Source of the DNA: Gordionus sp. m RMFG-2023
Lineage: Eukaryota > Nematomorpha > Gordioida > Chordodea > Parachordodidae
NCBI RefSeq assembly: GCF_954871325.1
Contig: NC_088776.1
Span: 21,495,508 to 21,559,507, forward strand
Length of the DNA stretch: 64,000 nucleotides
Reading direction: 5' to 3'
Each line of letters opens with the position of its first letter. Positions within the stretch are counted from its first letter, which is position 1. Position numbers and translations under genes: made by a program. Positions 1-13,893 of this stretch are shown in pieces. Below the pieces are notes generated by a model. That model did not search any database and had not been told where the DNA came from. It saw only the letters and a program-made list of their open reading frames with translations.

Positions 1-175
1 AATCGCAAATTTTTGTAATTGTATTAAATGAATCTGTACCATAAGATTGAGTGTATTACCTGCCCAATGTATATAGATTGCTCTAGATTTTTCATTAGGA
101 AGACGCGTTTGTAAACCAGATATATTTCCACTAACGTTAGAGGCTTCACTATATTTTTTGATTTCTAAAAATATA
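1..175 (-). mobile_element. hAT transposase fragment (ZMYM1-like), cut by window edge
   Basis: Read on the minus strand, this stretch encodes a piece of a hAT transposase RNase-H-like core of the ZMYM1/52-kDa-repressor type. It contains SEASNVSGNISGLQTRL followed by a segment ending HWAGNTLNLMVQ, which matches the family pattern (D)GASNMSGxxxGVQxR...HCxAHxLNLVV. The usual His/Cys of HCxAH reads HWAGN, so the copy is decayed. The rest lies outside the window to the left. No TIR is visible. Confidence 0.65.
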
Positions 176-988
176 TTGGTAATATACCTTTAATTATATT
201 AAATAATGTTCAGAATTTTTTCCGATATACTTAATAAAATCCAAAAAATATTTCATTGAAATCCTCTTCCATATAATGAAAACATATTGAAGGCTGCTCT
301 TTTATGGATTTATTTATGGAGGCCCAGGAAAAAGGAGAGGCGAAAGAGTATTGCAATATAATCTTAAATATAATAATAAGTATGATAATATATAATATTT
401 TCAAAAAGGTAAGAATTTAATTTTTTAAATTTAAGTGTTTTGTTTCAATTAGACTTTCTTAAATTCTGCATGATGAGTAATCAGTGAGTAAGATCTTGCA
501 TCAGGGGGGTAAAATATTTTATAAAACTAGTTATTATTATAATACCAAGTATTCATAATTTTGAGACTGCAATAAATTTAAATAAATAATATTTTTATTA
601 ATTAAATATTTTCTTTTGTTTGTGGCTAGGAAATATTTTATTCCCATTATAGTTACATATTTTATAAAGATATTAATTAATTTATAATTTCAGCCCCATT
701 TTTATTATAACTATTCCATTTAGGCATGAAAAAGATGGGAGGTTTAGATGCTCCTATGACCCTTCCCTAAATACGCTAGATTATGGAATATTCTAAAAAA
801 ATTGGATTTTATCTATTTATATTGAAATATTAACTCCTAAAAATGCAGAATCCAATTATAAAAAATAACTGTTATATCAAAAATAAAATTAAACTTTACA
901 ATTACTTATCTTTATTTTGTCAGTTCGAAAAGCAAATCTTTTTCAAAAATCTATGAGGTGTGGTACAGTATAGATACGAAAGTGGGGT
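176..988. other. AT-rich stretch, no gene seen
   Basis: AT-rich DNA with short runs only. No reading frame with recognisable protein content and no clear terminal repeat was found. Confidence 0.5.
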
Positions 989-1146
989 GTAGCCTATCAA
1001 CTAAATGACCCTAAATAAGGTGTGGTAGAGCCTAGTGACTAAACAACACAACTTGGTTAGTAAGCCTGTAGCCTATCAACTAAAAGACCCTAAATAAGGT
1101 GTGGTAGAGCCTAGCGATTAAACAACACAACTTGATTAGTATAGTC
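989..1146. repeat. 79-bp direct tandem duplication
   Basis: Two head-to-tail copies with a period of 79 bp (989-1067 and 1068-1146) start with GTAGCCTATCAACTAAA and contain AAGGTGTGGTAGAGCCTAG. They differ at only a few bases, so the duplication is much younger than the surrounding sequence. Short words such as GGTGTGGTA recur near 7340-7405, so the unit may derive from a dispersed repeat, but I could not assign it. Confidence 0.8.
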
Positions 1147-2989
1147 ATGTCTATTTATTTTCATATTTACAAATAATTATTTAAATTGACAATTAATCTG
1201 AGTTGTAAAAAGATACTTTTTAGTGTCTATACATGACCTAAAATGTATCTAGTTACAGATATAATATCGTAGAGTTACATTTAAGATATAGTTAGAAGAA
1301 AAACATGTTAGTTTTTTTCAAATAACGAGTGAATCTGAAAGATCTATAATATTTTGTTTGGAAATTAGAAATGTGAAAACAAATTTTATTTTATTCATAT
1401 TGAAATCTTTTTTTCATTGTAAATATTTAAATTTTTTTTATATAACTATTCATTTTCCTAAATCAAAAAATTATTTTTGATAATGTACTTAGGGTACTTT
1501 GATTAGTATCGTATAATTGCTTCTAACATATGTTCCTCCTCGAAAATATAATAAAACCATAGAAAGGAGTGAAATAAAAATTATAAATATAATTATAAAT
1601 TTTATTTTTAATAAAGGTGGAATAATATTTTTATTAACCGACGAAATATTTAAAAACAAAATTGACAATTTTTAACAATTTTGTTTAAATAAAAATTATA
1701 AAAAATTTGTAAAATATTTAGTGAATTATTTAGTAGATAAATTACATCAAATGATACACTTATCTTACTCCTAAAAAATAAAATAATTTTATCATTTTAC
1801 ACTAATAAAAATTGTGAGAGTATAAATCATATATTATAAATAAAATTTGATTAGAAAATAACTCCTTTACATGATAATAAAATAAATTACATTGTTTTAA
1901 TACAGGAAAACGACTTGAAAAGAGCCGGTTTGGGCCCTATTATCAACAAAGGCATTAGATAAATCAACAATAATCAGAACTGGGCTGAGATGACAGAGGC
2001 TAAACATAAGGCAACTCTGTTGGAAATACTTTAAGGAAATGGTAATGCAAAACTATTTACCTCAATATGTGGTCAATTAGCTTTACTTAAACCTCTTGAA
2101 GCTAAAAGAGCCAAATCGGGAAGAACAAAAACAATAAGGCCATTTTGTTTTATTTATTATTATAAATCTTTATTTTGTAAAAATTACCCAATAATTAACT
2201 AAATATTTCTTCCTATATTTTTAAAAAATGATTTACAAATTTTTAACAATTATCAATCCTCCTGACTTTTACAAATAATTCTCCAATTTTTTAGATTAAT
2301 TATATGTAAAAAAGAGGCCTACTTATCTTTTTATCAAGCTTTATATAAAATTTCTATTTATATCTACTCTTTTATAAAGTTATATTTTTAATTTTGTGGT
2401 ATATTGCTATTTCTAATTGATTTAAAGATTTTATATATTATTTTTTATCATATCTTTATTTAACATTAATAACATACGGTTTTTTATGACCAATAATACC
2501 CAACAATTTTTTTTAAGAAATACCCAATAACCCTTTTAAGGGCCCTTACATTTTAATTGAAGAATTAGTTTTCCGATCCAACAACAATAAATAACTACAG
2601 TTATTTCTAGTATAACTCCTAATGTAGTTGGAAACTTCGAATTCATTTCATTTTATGATTATAAAAGTACAAAATGAGTCAAAAAAAAATATTTGTGAAA
2701 GCCTAAAAATCTTTAAAAAAAGAACTAAACTGAGAATTGACATTATAACTTTGTGGTGTTTATTAATATAATATAATATATATTAGAAAAAGATAATTTA
2801 ACTTTAACAATAATATGTTTATATATTGATCGAAAGTACATTTACGATAATCAATCAACTACCAGAAATTGTATCCTTAAATAAAATACATTTTATTTAA
2901 AGTTAATACATTACAGTTCTCCTCAAATTCGTCACGATAAAGTAATGGGGGTTTCGAAACTCTTTTTTTTTAAGAATTGTATATCCATT
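1147..2989. other. AT-rich stretch, no gene seen
   Basis: Very AT-rich DNA. A stretch near 1905-2130 is richer in GC and partly open on the plus strand (for example LKRAGLGPIINKG) but carries stops and matches no family I can name. Confidence 0.45.
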
Positions 2990-5900
2990 ATATTCTGCTT
3001 TGTCCAAATATTCCGTCGTTGTTATGGGTATTATCTTAGCTTGTACGAGCATTCCTCAATTGGTCGGCATGTTTGTTTTTTTACAATACCCTCAGACTCA
3101 ACATCATAAAATATCGCACTTTTACGTTGCCACATTCCCTTCGTACGATCCCGCAGTCCTTTCATTTTCTACCCAAACTGCACTTCTTTAAATTAATGGG
3201 ACTCAACGTTCCTATCTTTATAATATTTTTGTTTCCATAATGCGTTTTCAATCTTTTTTATCATATAGTTCCCACTGATCTAACATCGTCCTTAGTGTTG
3301 TTAAACGACTCGTTTTGAGCCGATTTTTAAAAACGGCTAACTCAATATTTTATCCAGATTAATTTTGACTAAGCCTCTAGATTGCGCTAGTAGATGTCCA
3401 AACCTTTGTTCCTTCTACAAGCAAAATCTTCAGGCTTGCGTAATATAATTCTGAATAAAATATTGAGTTAGCCGTTTTTAAAATTCGGCTCAAAACGAGT
3501 CGTTTAACAACACTACGTCCTGAGCGGCCTTCCAAACATATTTTTGGCAGGAGATTTACCAGTAGTTGCATTAGGAGTATTTGGAGTAATTAAAACATTC
3601 GCTAAATTTAACTGGTCCCAGTGTAGAAACACGTCTTTATCGTACATATATATAGCTCAGCCAAACCATTTAATTTGGGCTATAAGGGACCGATCTAAAA
3701 TGTTTTATGTTGTTTTTAAAAGAAACGTTTTGAATTCAGTTCCATTAAACTGAGTATAGTTATCTGAAATAATGTAGCGAGGTAACCTAAAATCTAGCGA
3801 AATAAAAACGCAGATTATTAAATACCTTCGTCGAATTAATATGTGCTAAAATTGCAACTTCAACTCATTTGGTGAAGGCGTCTATGCAAATTAACCAATA
3901 CTTTCCAGATATGGGGCCTGTCAAATAAATAAATAAATGTGCATACGTTCCCAAGGTCGGATAGATATTTTCCAATTGTATAACGTCACTTATCTGGCAC
4001 CCGGTCTTCCTATCTGGCCACTCTTGCAAAATTTAACAAAATCTTTTTAACATCTCGATAAAGATTTGCAAAAAAACATAGTAGCTACATAAAGATTTCC
4101 TTCCTACTATCCCAGGATATCCCTGAAAAATAACATTCAAAACCTTCTTCTTTAGATTATGAGATAATAATTCTTCTTTGAGCGAAATATTATATTAAAC
4201 TAAAATAAATTTTTTAAAAATCTCCGAATAATTATTTATATCATCAATATACCAATGATTTTTAATTAATTTAATGATCTCTTTCAGAATGATATAATTG
4301 CTCTTTCACTTACACGGCAAGTGAAAGATAAATCTTCTTTTAAATTAATTTTTAATTCCCTGATTTCATCTTTAATTTTTTTGTAACCTCATTGATTTTG
4401 CTTTCTCTACCCCCAAGCGGGATAGAGCGTCGGCATATTTGTTTTGATTACCAGATCTATGAATTATCACATAGTCGTAATTTAATAGCTTCGTCGCCCA
4501 GCTTAGTAAACTATCACATAGTCGTAATTTAATAGCTTCGTCGCCCAGCTTAGTAAACGGTTATTTATTATTTTATTTAGGTCTCTTTTATCCCCCTAAG
4601 ATATATTTTAAAGGTTTATGATCCGTACCCAAAATAAAATGTCTTCCATAAATATATTGATGAAACTTCTCGATAGTGAACATGATCATCGAAGCCTCCT
4701 GATCAATGGTGGCGTAATTCTTTTCAGCTGCCGAAAGTGTCCTCAATGCGAAGCATTGGTTCTCACAAGACGACAGGAATATGGGCTGAATAAATTATTG
4801 TATCTTCTTTTGATAATATTTGTTTAACTCTATTAAATATTTCATTTTCCTGAGCTGGCCAAAACTAACTAACATTTTTACAGTTAGTCGGTGTAAAGAC
4901 GCACAAACAGAATGTAAATTTTGTATATACGACTCATGGTAAATAACCATCTCAAGAAACGAAGTAATTCTTTCACATTTGACAGTGTTATACAATTTTT
5001 TATGGCAACAATCTTATCTTCGGTGAATTCTGAATTCGTCAATACCATGACCCAAATAAGTAACTGACTTTTCTCCAATTTTAATTTTATCGGTCTTTGT
5101 AGTCAGTCCAGCCTTATCATATCTTCTAAATACTTCTTCAAGATTAACTACATGATCAAATTATTTTCGTCTACATTTATTACGTCGTTTAAAAATACAC
5201 TAACAATAGGAATTCCCTTTATTAGGTTTTTTTTTGCATATAGCCTTAAATATCACGGGAGTGCTAGTCAATCCAAAAGGGATTCTGAAGGTATCGGTAA
5301 TAACCCAAATTAGCCAAATTACTAAAAGTCCCTACATTCTGTACTAACTCCGAATTCTAAAAATGCATCACTTAAATCAATCATCAAAAATATAATATCA
5401 CCTGCGATCCCATTTGTTAGGTAGATAAAAGTTGGTAGTAAATCATTATCTATCGTTAAATATTTGTTGATTGTTAAATGAAAATCTCCTTATATCCATA
5501 TGGCACCGGATTTCTTTAAGATATTAACAGTTGGCATAGCCCAAGTGATTGGAGTTGTTGTTGGATCCAGCTTTTCGATAACGTCTTTGTCTAAATGTCT
5601 GTCTCCAACTCAGCTTCAACGGTTCGACGCAGCGAAAATGGAACTCTTCTTGCTAATAAAGCTAACAGTTATGCTTTCGGTTGTATGCGGATAACTGCTT
5701 GTTGGAGTCTTATTTCTCCTAAAACTTGAGGAAATTTGGATACATAAGTATTCAAAGAGGGAACATTCATTATAATATTTATCCGAACTACTTCTGGAAG
5801 ATTTATATAAAATCTCTTAGAGAAAACATTCCAAAAATACAGGAATTCTTTCATTTAACTACCCATAGGTAAAAATTAGAAATGTTTTTTACCTCGACTT

Positions 5901-7311
5901 CACTATACATTTACTCAACACTTCGATTTTGATATTATCATACCTCATTAGTTTATACACAGTCCATAGTGATGGTTTAAATGCGTCTCCAGGCAACTTC
6001 ATTTATCACACTGGACCCATCACCGATATTAAATTGCATTGTAAACCGCAAACCATTTATCTACGCATCTATGGTAGCTTTATTAGGAAATGACAGGCGA
6101 GATGTCCATGGTAAAATTATCTGCATGGCCTAAGTTCTACAATCTTTAGCTATGTGGGTTGCCTCCGCATCGAAAGCGTATGACTTTTTTTTGTGTGAAA
6201 TTAGGATCAAAACTTGATTTATAATTATTAGGAATATAAATATTTTGATTTAATTTGTTTGCATCATAACTATTATTATTATTGAATTTATTACCTTTAT
6301 TATAACTTTTATTCCTAAAATACGTGTTTTTGGAACCTTGCGACGGCTTATGTTTAATGATTTTGTTAACTTCTATCTTGGTTTTCTATTCCAAGGAAGA
6401 CAGCGCGATCGCCAAACGCACGGTATTTTCAATAATATCGCCTTCGGTATACCTTAACCGAAGCTCTTTGTCCAACTCAGGCAGCCCTACACCTAAGATA
6501 AAAATATCTCTTAAAGGTACATCAACAGGCAATTAATTTTTATATAGTTAGCAAATACTTTGTAATTTGATCGAAAATCTATATTAGTTTCTCCGCCTAT
6601 TTTTAAGGATAAAAATTATTTCTATGTAGGAAAACACTAGAGATATCCTTAAATATTTTCTCCAAACTATCAAGTAGAGTAGTATATTTAATGCTCTCTA
6701 AATTAATTGGGTATGAAATTTTTTTATTTTAATTAAGTTATCCGTACCTATGTATACTAGTAGCAAATCTTTTTTTTTTATTATGATTGACAATATTTTT
6801 TTCTTTAAAGATGAGTTCTAAATATATACATAGTTCTGAATATTCTATTTCGCTTTGAAGAATTCTGGAATATGGAATTGTCTAGATGTTGATGCTCGAG
6901 TCTTCGTTAGGCGGCATAGTATAATATTCTTTGTCTCTAATATTGTGCCAGAGTTTTAAGAGTTTCTTTCCTTTATTTTAGCTTCTTCCCTGATTATTTC
7001 TATCTTTTTGAATGCCTCCATATAGGAATCAGATTGTCTGACAATCGTTTAATTATATATCATTCGGCATCATCATAAAGTGTCTTTGTAGGTCTAAATT
7101 AACTATCTAAAACACATGGATCTTTGCTTTGTTGAACAATGGTCCTAAAAGTTTCTTTATTTTTATCAATTATAGCTTGAACCATCTAGGAAATGATATC
7201 TTTAAAGGAAATTCAGAACTTTGGGTATGATATATCTAGCATCTAGACTATTATTTTTGCTACAAGATGATAGTCCTTCTCTAGTACCATTTAGATGAAT
7301 TTGAGTTGACA
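2990..7311 (-). mobile_element. Ty3/gypsy-type LTR retrotransposon fossil (broken)
   Basis: A degraded Ty3/gypsy element lies on the minus strand. Parts, in element order from the high to the low coordinate: a gag-like start near 7311; a CCHC zinc-knuckle-like stretch near 6190-6150; a protease/linker region near 6000; reverse transcriptase about 5500-5000; RNase H about 4850-4400, with the family-typical words HRSGNQNKYADALSRLG near its end; and integrase about 4300-3000, including AFTKWVEV near 3880. It is clearly old, with many breaks in every domain. I could not define its LTRs. A hAT-type MITE (3293-3515) sits inside the integrase part. Confidence 0.85.
3293..3515. mobile_element. Non-autonomous hAT-like MITE, TAGTGTTGTTAAACG family, copy 1
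   Basis: A 223-bp element has terminal inverted repeats of more than 45 bp that begin TAGTGTTGTTAAACGACTC and end with the reverse complement. It is flanked by CGTCCT on both sides; the full 8-bp duplication is blurred at the left junction. A second copy of the same family lies at 17665-17852 in the opposite orientation, and the interiors align (shared CTCTAGATT and GCAAAATCTT words). It has no coding capacity. It is inserted in the integrase region of the gypsy fossil and is therefore younger than that element. Confidence 0.9.
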
Positions 7312-7392
7312 TTATAATTTTTTCAAGTAATTAGAAGGTGTGGTGTTATTCGTTGGGTGTAGTTTTACTTGAGGTTTTAAGTTAATTTGCAT

Positions 7393-7620
7393 TTAAGGTG
7401 TGGTATAGGACCAGCTTTTAATTTCGCAATTTTGTCGTTTAAGTATTCTACTAGGTCTGCAATAAAAAAATTTTAAAGATGTTTTGATAGTATGAAGCCA
7501 TACTCTTCCCAACAACTTTCTATCACCATCCGCCACAATGACCTCTAGTGCTTGAGTTTGGCCTTCATAACAAACCATCATTTGCGCTGTGTCAAAGATT
7601 TTGATTGCTCTGCCAGGCCG
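7393..7620 (-). mobile_element. Ty3/gypsy fragment, aspartic protease end (fossil)
   Basis: The minus strand carries a short piece resembling the C-terminal end of a gypsy (K02A2.6-like) protease, including YEGQTQALEVIVADG and LLGRVWL, the counterpart of the family's LLGRDWL. It lies upstream of the gag-like start of the larger fossil, so it probably comes from a different copy. It is a broken fragment without visible LTRs. Confidence 0.6.
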
Positions 7621-8733
7621 TTAGCCTTAAGCTGGTCTTTTTTATCGTAGTTATCCCATTAGCCTTTGTTATTCGCTATGTCAGTATGGTTAATTTAGTA
7701 CCTCTATCCTCTTGCATCTCCGTGGGTACTTGTTGATACCTATTGTGTTAAACGGGCAAAAATTCATGACCATGACCCTCCATATTATTCATGTCCAGAT
7801 TTTGTGGTGGACTGCACTCATTGTTTCCAATATCTTGTATCATTCTTGATTTCCTGTATATATATAATGTTCGTAATTGAATGAGATCCATAATGTTCGT
7901 AATTGACTGAGGGGCTTGATCTTTGTTATAAGTATTCGTGTTTCTATTGTAGTAAGATTGGTACGTGTAATAGTTATCTCTATTGTAGTAATTGAGCCAA
8001 ATAAAATAAAAATAACAATAACCTTAAGTAGTAATACAAATAAATCAAATATATTAACAAACACCTATTTAGTTTTGTCCTATTCATTTAAATTACTTTA
8101 CAAAAATAATTCTTAGTCGTTACTTAATTCACTTATTATGCTACCATATCAAATATTTTAGAACCAAGACCGCAGCCGCCGTTCCACCGTTTAGAACAGG
8201 TTTCTATCTATTATTTCAAATAGGAAATGAATTGTCCCCACCGCAAAATAAGTGCGGCTTTTTTTGGAAGATACCAGACCATACCACAATAGAATTGTGG
8301 GTTTGGTCGAGACAGGGTTACACTATAAATTATTTTTTATTAAGTCATGTAATATATAATTATTACATTAAAAAAAACTAAATGTCGAAAAAATAATTTT
8401 TATCAAATAAAATAATCCACAAATCAATTTTCATCTCTTTGTCAAAAAACTAGTATGATAAACAAAGAAATAATACAAGTGATGTTTGATATTATCTTAT
8501 CATATTATAATTTGGGGATATAATCTAGATGGAGATGGCATAATAATAATAATAAAAGTATGAAAAAAAAACTATCTATACATTAGATATTTAAAAAAAA
8601 CAAAGGTCGATGACAGAAAAGTGGGAAAAATATACTTTACAATATTTTATTTAAATATACAATCAAAAGGAAAAGAAAATGAATCACCTTGTTGATGGTC
8701 TTTAACAACCTAGAAAAACAAAATATTCAGTAT
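7621..8733. other. Repeat-rich stretch, no gene seen
   Basis: Low-complexity and repeat-derived DNA. Near 7865-7910 a short word (ATAATGTTCGTAATTGA) is duplicated in tandem. Near 8288-8306 CCACAATAGAATTGTGG forms a small hairpin. The opposing open frames between 7840 and 8116 are low-complexity Ile/Val/Thr strings and not convincing genes. Confidence 0.45.
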
Positions 8734-9616
8734 AATATAACTAGACCTGTGCGCCGATGTCTCAATCAACGGCGGCGATTTTTTAAAATTTTTTTATCGG
8801 CGTTCGGCGGAGCGCCGATTTCGCCACCGTCTTTAACGAATTTAATATATAAATCAATTTATTTTTTAATGAATTTAATTTATAAATAAATGTATTACAT
8901 TTTTTATAATTTATTTGGGCGATCTTTTCTAATAAATTGTTAACATAGTTTAATTGATCTTAAATTATTTCCTGTCTCACTCCAATTTAAATTTATGTAT
9001 TTTCTCATTCTCAGAAATAGACTAAGGAATTGCATTTTTACTCAGATCAGAGTCACATCAACAACACATATAAGAAATATTCTATTGATTTTTATTATAA
9101 TTAAAATAAATTTGGAATGCAAGCAAAATATAAAGTATGAAATATAATAAGGCAGAATTCAGATTTAGCAAAATTATAATTGTCATGAATAAACAGTATT
9201 TTATCAAGATTTGTGGGACATAAAGAAGTCCTATTAGCATTGAGTATTAATCCAGCAATGGAAAAAATTCTTTAGCTGTGCAGGTATACAATGAACCTTC
9301 CTAGAGGAAGTTCCAGTCGCTTTTTCTTCCAAAAGATTAATGCGTCCTCTTCTGGGATATTATTTTGGCTGAGCAAAATATTGCATTCTTGTTCTAGATT
9401 ACTAATATTGTTATAATCGTTACTTGGAAGGGAATGTTTACAAGCTAATTTAGCTATATAAGAGTTTGATGTTTGACCATTATCCTCAACTTGAATTTCA
9501 CTCTGTGCATTGTTTTAAATGTCGAATTAAATTTTGCAATGATGTCGTAGGATTCGAATTTAAATATTCTGAAACTACTTTAAGATTTTGAAATCTGGGA
9601 TCGAGTTGCTAATATC

Positions 9617-11645
9617 CAGATTTGTTAAAGTAGCTAAGTAGCACTTTTAAAAAATATAATGAAAGTAAGTATAAGCACGAAAATTTAAATATAATACCAT
9701 AATTAATTATAATTTTTATGATTTATTATTTAATTATGAAATTGAAATATATTTTCAATTTGTAATTAATATTTTCAATTTGTACTATAAACCTAAATCA
9801 CCTGTTATTTATTTAAAATGGCATCGCATATGGATATCCAAATTGTTGAAAGTGATTTAGAGTCAGACAATGTTATTAATGAAATGGAAGATACCAGGGA
9901 AGAAAATAATATTCATAGCAATACTTTCCGATTCCCTAGATTTCAAAGATTTTTCAAGAAAAATATTTAAACAAAAACTGGCTTCAAATTTATATGTTTA
10001 AATGTAAAAAAAATATTTCCTCAAATCAATCCAGTAGCTATAACCTCAAGAAACACCTAAAGGTAAATTATCATTTTTACATAAAATAATAATATTTATT
10101 TTATAAGACTGTTCATGCTAATAGTTTTAAGAAAATTGAACAATATTTAAAAAAATTTGACATAGGTGAATCTACATCCAAAAAGACTAATTCCATTCAG
10201 ACAAAATTAATTAATAATACAAATGCTAATATTTCTCAGAAATTAACTGATAAAGTTATTGTGAATTGATACAGTTCAGCCAATGTCCTTGGTTGATAAT
10301 CCATCATTTACTATGATGAATAAAACTTTATCACCTGGTACAACTATTTTATGTTGCCAGACACTTGTGAATAAAATAGGAGATAAGTTAAAAGTGGTGA
10401 AAGATGCTTTAATAGTAGAATTATAAGAAATATCTCATATATGTACCACGGCAGATAGTTGGACACATAACAGAAGGTAAACACTTATTTATATTTATAA
10501 ATTGATCTGATTAAATATTTTTAGAGCTTATTTGGGAATCACAGGCCATTGGCTAGACCCTAGGACTTTAAAAAGAAGATCAGTAGCATTAGCCCTCAAA
10601 AGGATAATAGGATGCCAGACATACGTGTACTTGCAAATAAAATTATTGAAGTCCACAAGTCTTTTAGGATTCATAATAAAGTTTGCAAGATGGTGACCGA
10701 TAATGGGTCCAATTAGCTGAAGGCCTTCAGTATTATAAATTAATTTTTAAAATATTTAGAGTAATAAAATTAAATCAAGTAATAGTTAAGTTATTAATTA
10801 AATTTTTCAGTATTTATTTAAAAGTTGTTTAATATTTCACATTATATATAGAATTTTTATTAACTAAATACATACATATTTTAGTAATATTATATCATAA
10901 TTTATATCAAATTATAAAAAAATTAGTGAATTTAACTAATAAAATTTACAACAGAGATGGATTATTTCATTAGTTTTTATTGCACAGTGTGATTAAGCTT
11001 AACATTTAATATGATATGGTTATTGAATATTTCATGGATGATTAGATTTTTACTATATTTATTTCTTATTGATTAATATCCACCAATTTATATACAGTAC
11101 AGGGAATTCAATGTATTCATTTGATAAAATATTTTTATTTAATTACATCATAATTCCTGAGGTTTATAATTTAGAATAGCAACCTAATGATTTTACCACT
11201 CCATTTTTGATAAATATCACATTTCTATTAAAAACGGGATGAATAATTTATTCTATTTAATATGAATATAGAATATTTGGTGGGGATAATGCTGAAGGTG
11301 AGACACAGAGAGATTATTTAGTAAGGCAAAACTGATACTTTCTGTTCGTCGGTCTAGACTTGGGGACGATAATATTGAAATGATTTTATTATTAAAATTC
11401 AACAAATTACCATAAATATTTAAAATTTATTACATAGATTTTTTTATAATCAAATTAACTATATTTTAATTTATAAATGTTGATTTTTACATATTATTTA
11501 CTATATAATTACATTATATGCAAAATAAAAAAAAAATTGTTTTAAATTTTTTTTATAAAAAGTAGCCTAAAAGTTAGCTAAAGCTACTTTTTAAAAATAG
11601 TAGATAATAGCGAGCTACTTTTAAAAGTAGCGATTAACAACTCTG
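9617..11645 (+). mobile_element. Second hAT nested inside the first, exact 8-bp TSD
   Basis: An insertion of 2029 bp is bounded by an exact 8-bp duplication, CTAATATC (9609-9616 and 11646-11653). The termini are CAGATTTGTTAAAGTAGC and, inverted, CAGAGTTGTTAATCGCTAC, so the TIR is imperfect. The plus strand carries the N-terminal half of a hAT transposase: MASHMDIQIVESD at 9818; a BED-like finger with SSSYNLKKHLK near 10040; PMSLVDNPSF near 10285; ICTTADSWTHNRR near 10440-10475, followed by a likely intron; and AYLGITGHWLDPRTLKR near 10530. The C-terminal half is missing, so it is an internally deleted copy. It lies opposite to the host element and interrupts its transposase. Confidence 0.9.
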
Positions 11646-12942
11646 CTAATATCTAATGTTTAAAATATAATTTTATTAATAAAAATATAAAATATAAAAT
11701 AACTTGAAGCTCAGTAATGGGAAACCTATGGTCAAGCTTTTTTTTCATATTTTCTTTTAAGCATATAATATCTGAGCAATCAGATCTATTGATTTGTATA
11801 TGAGCTTCTATTTCACTGCGAAATAATAACCCTAAGTTTATTGTCGATCCTTTTTGGGAGGAAAGAAATTCCACCGACTCTCGGAATGGATATAATACTG
11901 CGCAAAGCTCATCAATCATATCCCATTCATTATTAAAGAGTTTTAAAGATTGTTTTCCTATTTTATTTAGAACATAATTTATAGGAATTTTTTTACACTG
12001 CGAACACTTTCTAGCATAATTAATATGCTATGCCAGCGGGTAGGGCAAATTAATTTTAAAGTTTTTGTATTAGATTGGTTGGTGCAATGCCGTTTCTATT
12101 ATCGGCCTAATCAGGTATATGAAAATGGTCATCAAGGTATGGATCAGAATCATCATTATCCAAGATATGACCTGTATCATAAATTGAATAGAAAGTTACG
12201 ATGCTCAGCTTCAATTTTACATTCCAAATCAGCTACTCGATATCTTGAGGGCTAAAAATATTTCTCTAATTTTTTTTAATGAGAATATCAATTCTGGCTA
12301 CTTTTTTTATGCCATCAACTATAACCAAATTATGAAGTCCATGAAGCATAAATGATGCTCATGATCCCCCAATCTGACACTTCTTTTGACATTGGTCCCA
12401 GCATCAGTTACCATTTGTATTGTTTTGACTTATAAATGGAACTCCTCTTCAATACTATCAATCTCAAATAATATTGTTTCCCCAGTATGCTTTTGAGTCA
12501 CTTTCTAGTTGCTACGGTAAAATATTTTAAATCAAAATTTTCATCTAAATGATGAAGACTAAATGTGATATAATTTCGACGCTTAAAATGATCGGTCCAT
12601 AAATCAAAAGTGATAGAACAAAATTTTGGTCCAGAATCAAACAGATTTAAAACATGGGCCTTTATAGATAAATAAACATACATCGTCTAGTGCACCCCGA
12701 CTAATGGTTGTCCTATTTGGCAATTCTGACGAGGAATCAATTATCTTATATTTCTATTTTTTAGGCAATTTATTTTTTAATAATTATTTTATATAAATTT
12801 TAAACCTTTAGAAAATCTGTAATTCCTTTATTGTTTATATAATCAAATGGCATTAAATCTAAGTAGCACATCAAAACATAATTTCGCCCTATTAGATTTC
12901 ATATTTATTTTAAACATTAAAAAGATTTTTAAAAAACATAAA

Positions 12943-13137
12943 AATAATTAGAGCTGGAACGAAACAAATTATAAATTAGATTTAGTTTTAACTGTCAAAA
13001 TAAAGCTTTACATAATTAATTTAATAAATTGTATATTAAGTATATATTTTAAAATGATATTTAAAAACAAAATAATTAGAGCTGGAATGAAACATATTAT
13101 AATTTGATTTAGTTTTAACTTTCTAAAATAAAGAAGA
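12943..13137. repeat. Imperfect direct repeat, 128-bp period
   Basis: Two copies of AATAATTAGAGCTGGAA(C/T) followed by GAAACA and a TTAGTTTTAACT stretch begin at 12943 and 13071. The second copy is about 10 percent diverged. It lies within the first hAT element and is probably an internal duplication of it. Confidence 0.7.
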
Positions 13138-13893
13138 GCCATTATTTATCTTTCATATTGTTGCTGCAACTTGGTGTTGGCTTTAAAAACATTTTTAGAG
13201 GATTTATTATTATTCATTTTTTCCGATAGTTTGTGATAATTAATAAGTGCCGAGATAGATTACTTGTACTTATATTTTTACTAAAACATTTTATTTCATA
13301 ACTAAAATATAAAATATATATAAATATAACTCTAAAAAAAAATTACTGTGAAAATGAATTATGTTTATTCGAATCTTCCTCATCTTTTTTTGTCAATTTT
13401 AAACAAGGTTCATAATAAATATAATCAGATATTATTGTGCTTTTCTTATTTTCATTCTTCAAAATAAGATTTCCAAAGTATCTCCAGACATAACTTGATT
13501 TATGATTAGTAGAGAGTTGATATTTCATAATTGTATATAGGGTGGTTTAAAACTTGGAAGTCCATAAAAATAATTAATATGAATTGTTTGTGGAAATAAA
13601 ATATGATGTATGAATGAATGTAAATGATATACACTAGTCTATTATATATAGCAATAGAATACAATTCATATTTTAATTATATTAATCTTAGTATTCAAAT
13701 TAAAATAATAATAATTTAATATATAAATATAATTAATATGATTTCTAAAAATTACACACGCCGCGCCACCGCCATAATAAAAATCGGCGGCTAGTCGGCT
13801 CGCGCCGATGATCTCAATTGGCGGCTTTACCGGCGTGAATAAAAATACCGGCGGCGCCGGCGTGAGCCAGCGGCCCACAGGTCTAAGTGTAAC

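Larger units (their letters stand above)
8742..13885 (-). mobile_element. hAT DNA transposon with BED-finger transposase remnants
   Basis: The terminal repeats start TAGACCTGTG(C)GCCG and end with CGGC-CCACAGGTCTA, with a GC-rich subterminal zone (8742-8830 and 13750-13885) that stands out from the AT-rich surroundings. The flanks AATATAAC and AGTGTAAC (8734-8741, 13886-13893) agree at 6 of 8 positions, as for an aged hAT duplication. On the minus strand, transposase pieces occur in order: a BED-like finger (SYVWRYFGN, about 13490); FCSITFDLWTDHFKRRNY (about 12640); a helical-insertion-like piece (11919-11653); and, beyond the nested element, LDPRFQNLKVVSEYL and IFSIAGLILNANRTSLCP (9600-9190), the dimerisation end. 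Several stops and frameshifts make it inactive. Confidence 0.88.

Noticed and set aside
989-1146. 79-bp tandem repeat as an LTR of the 2990-7311 gypsy fossil
   Set aside because: No matching sequence of LTR length was found on the other side of the element.
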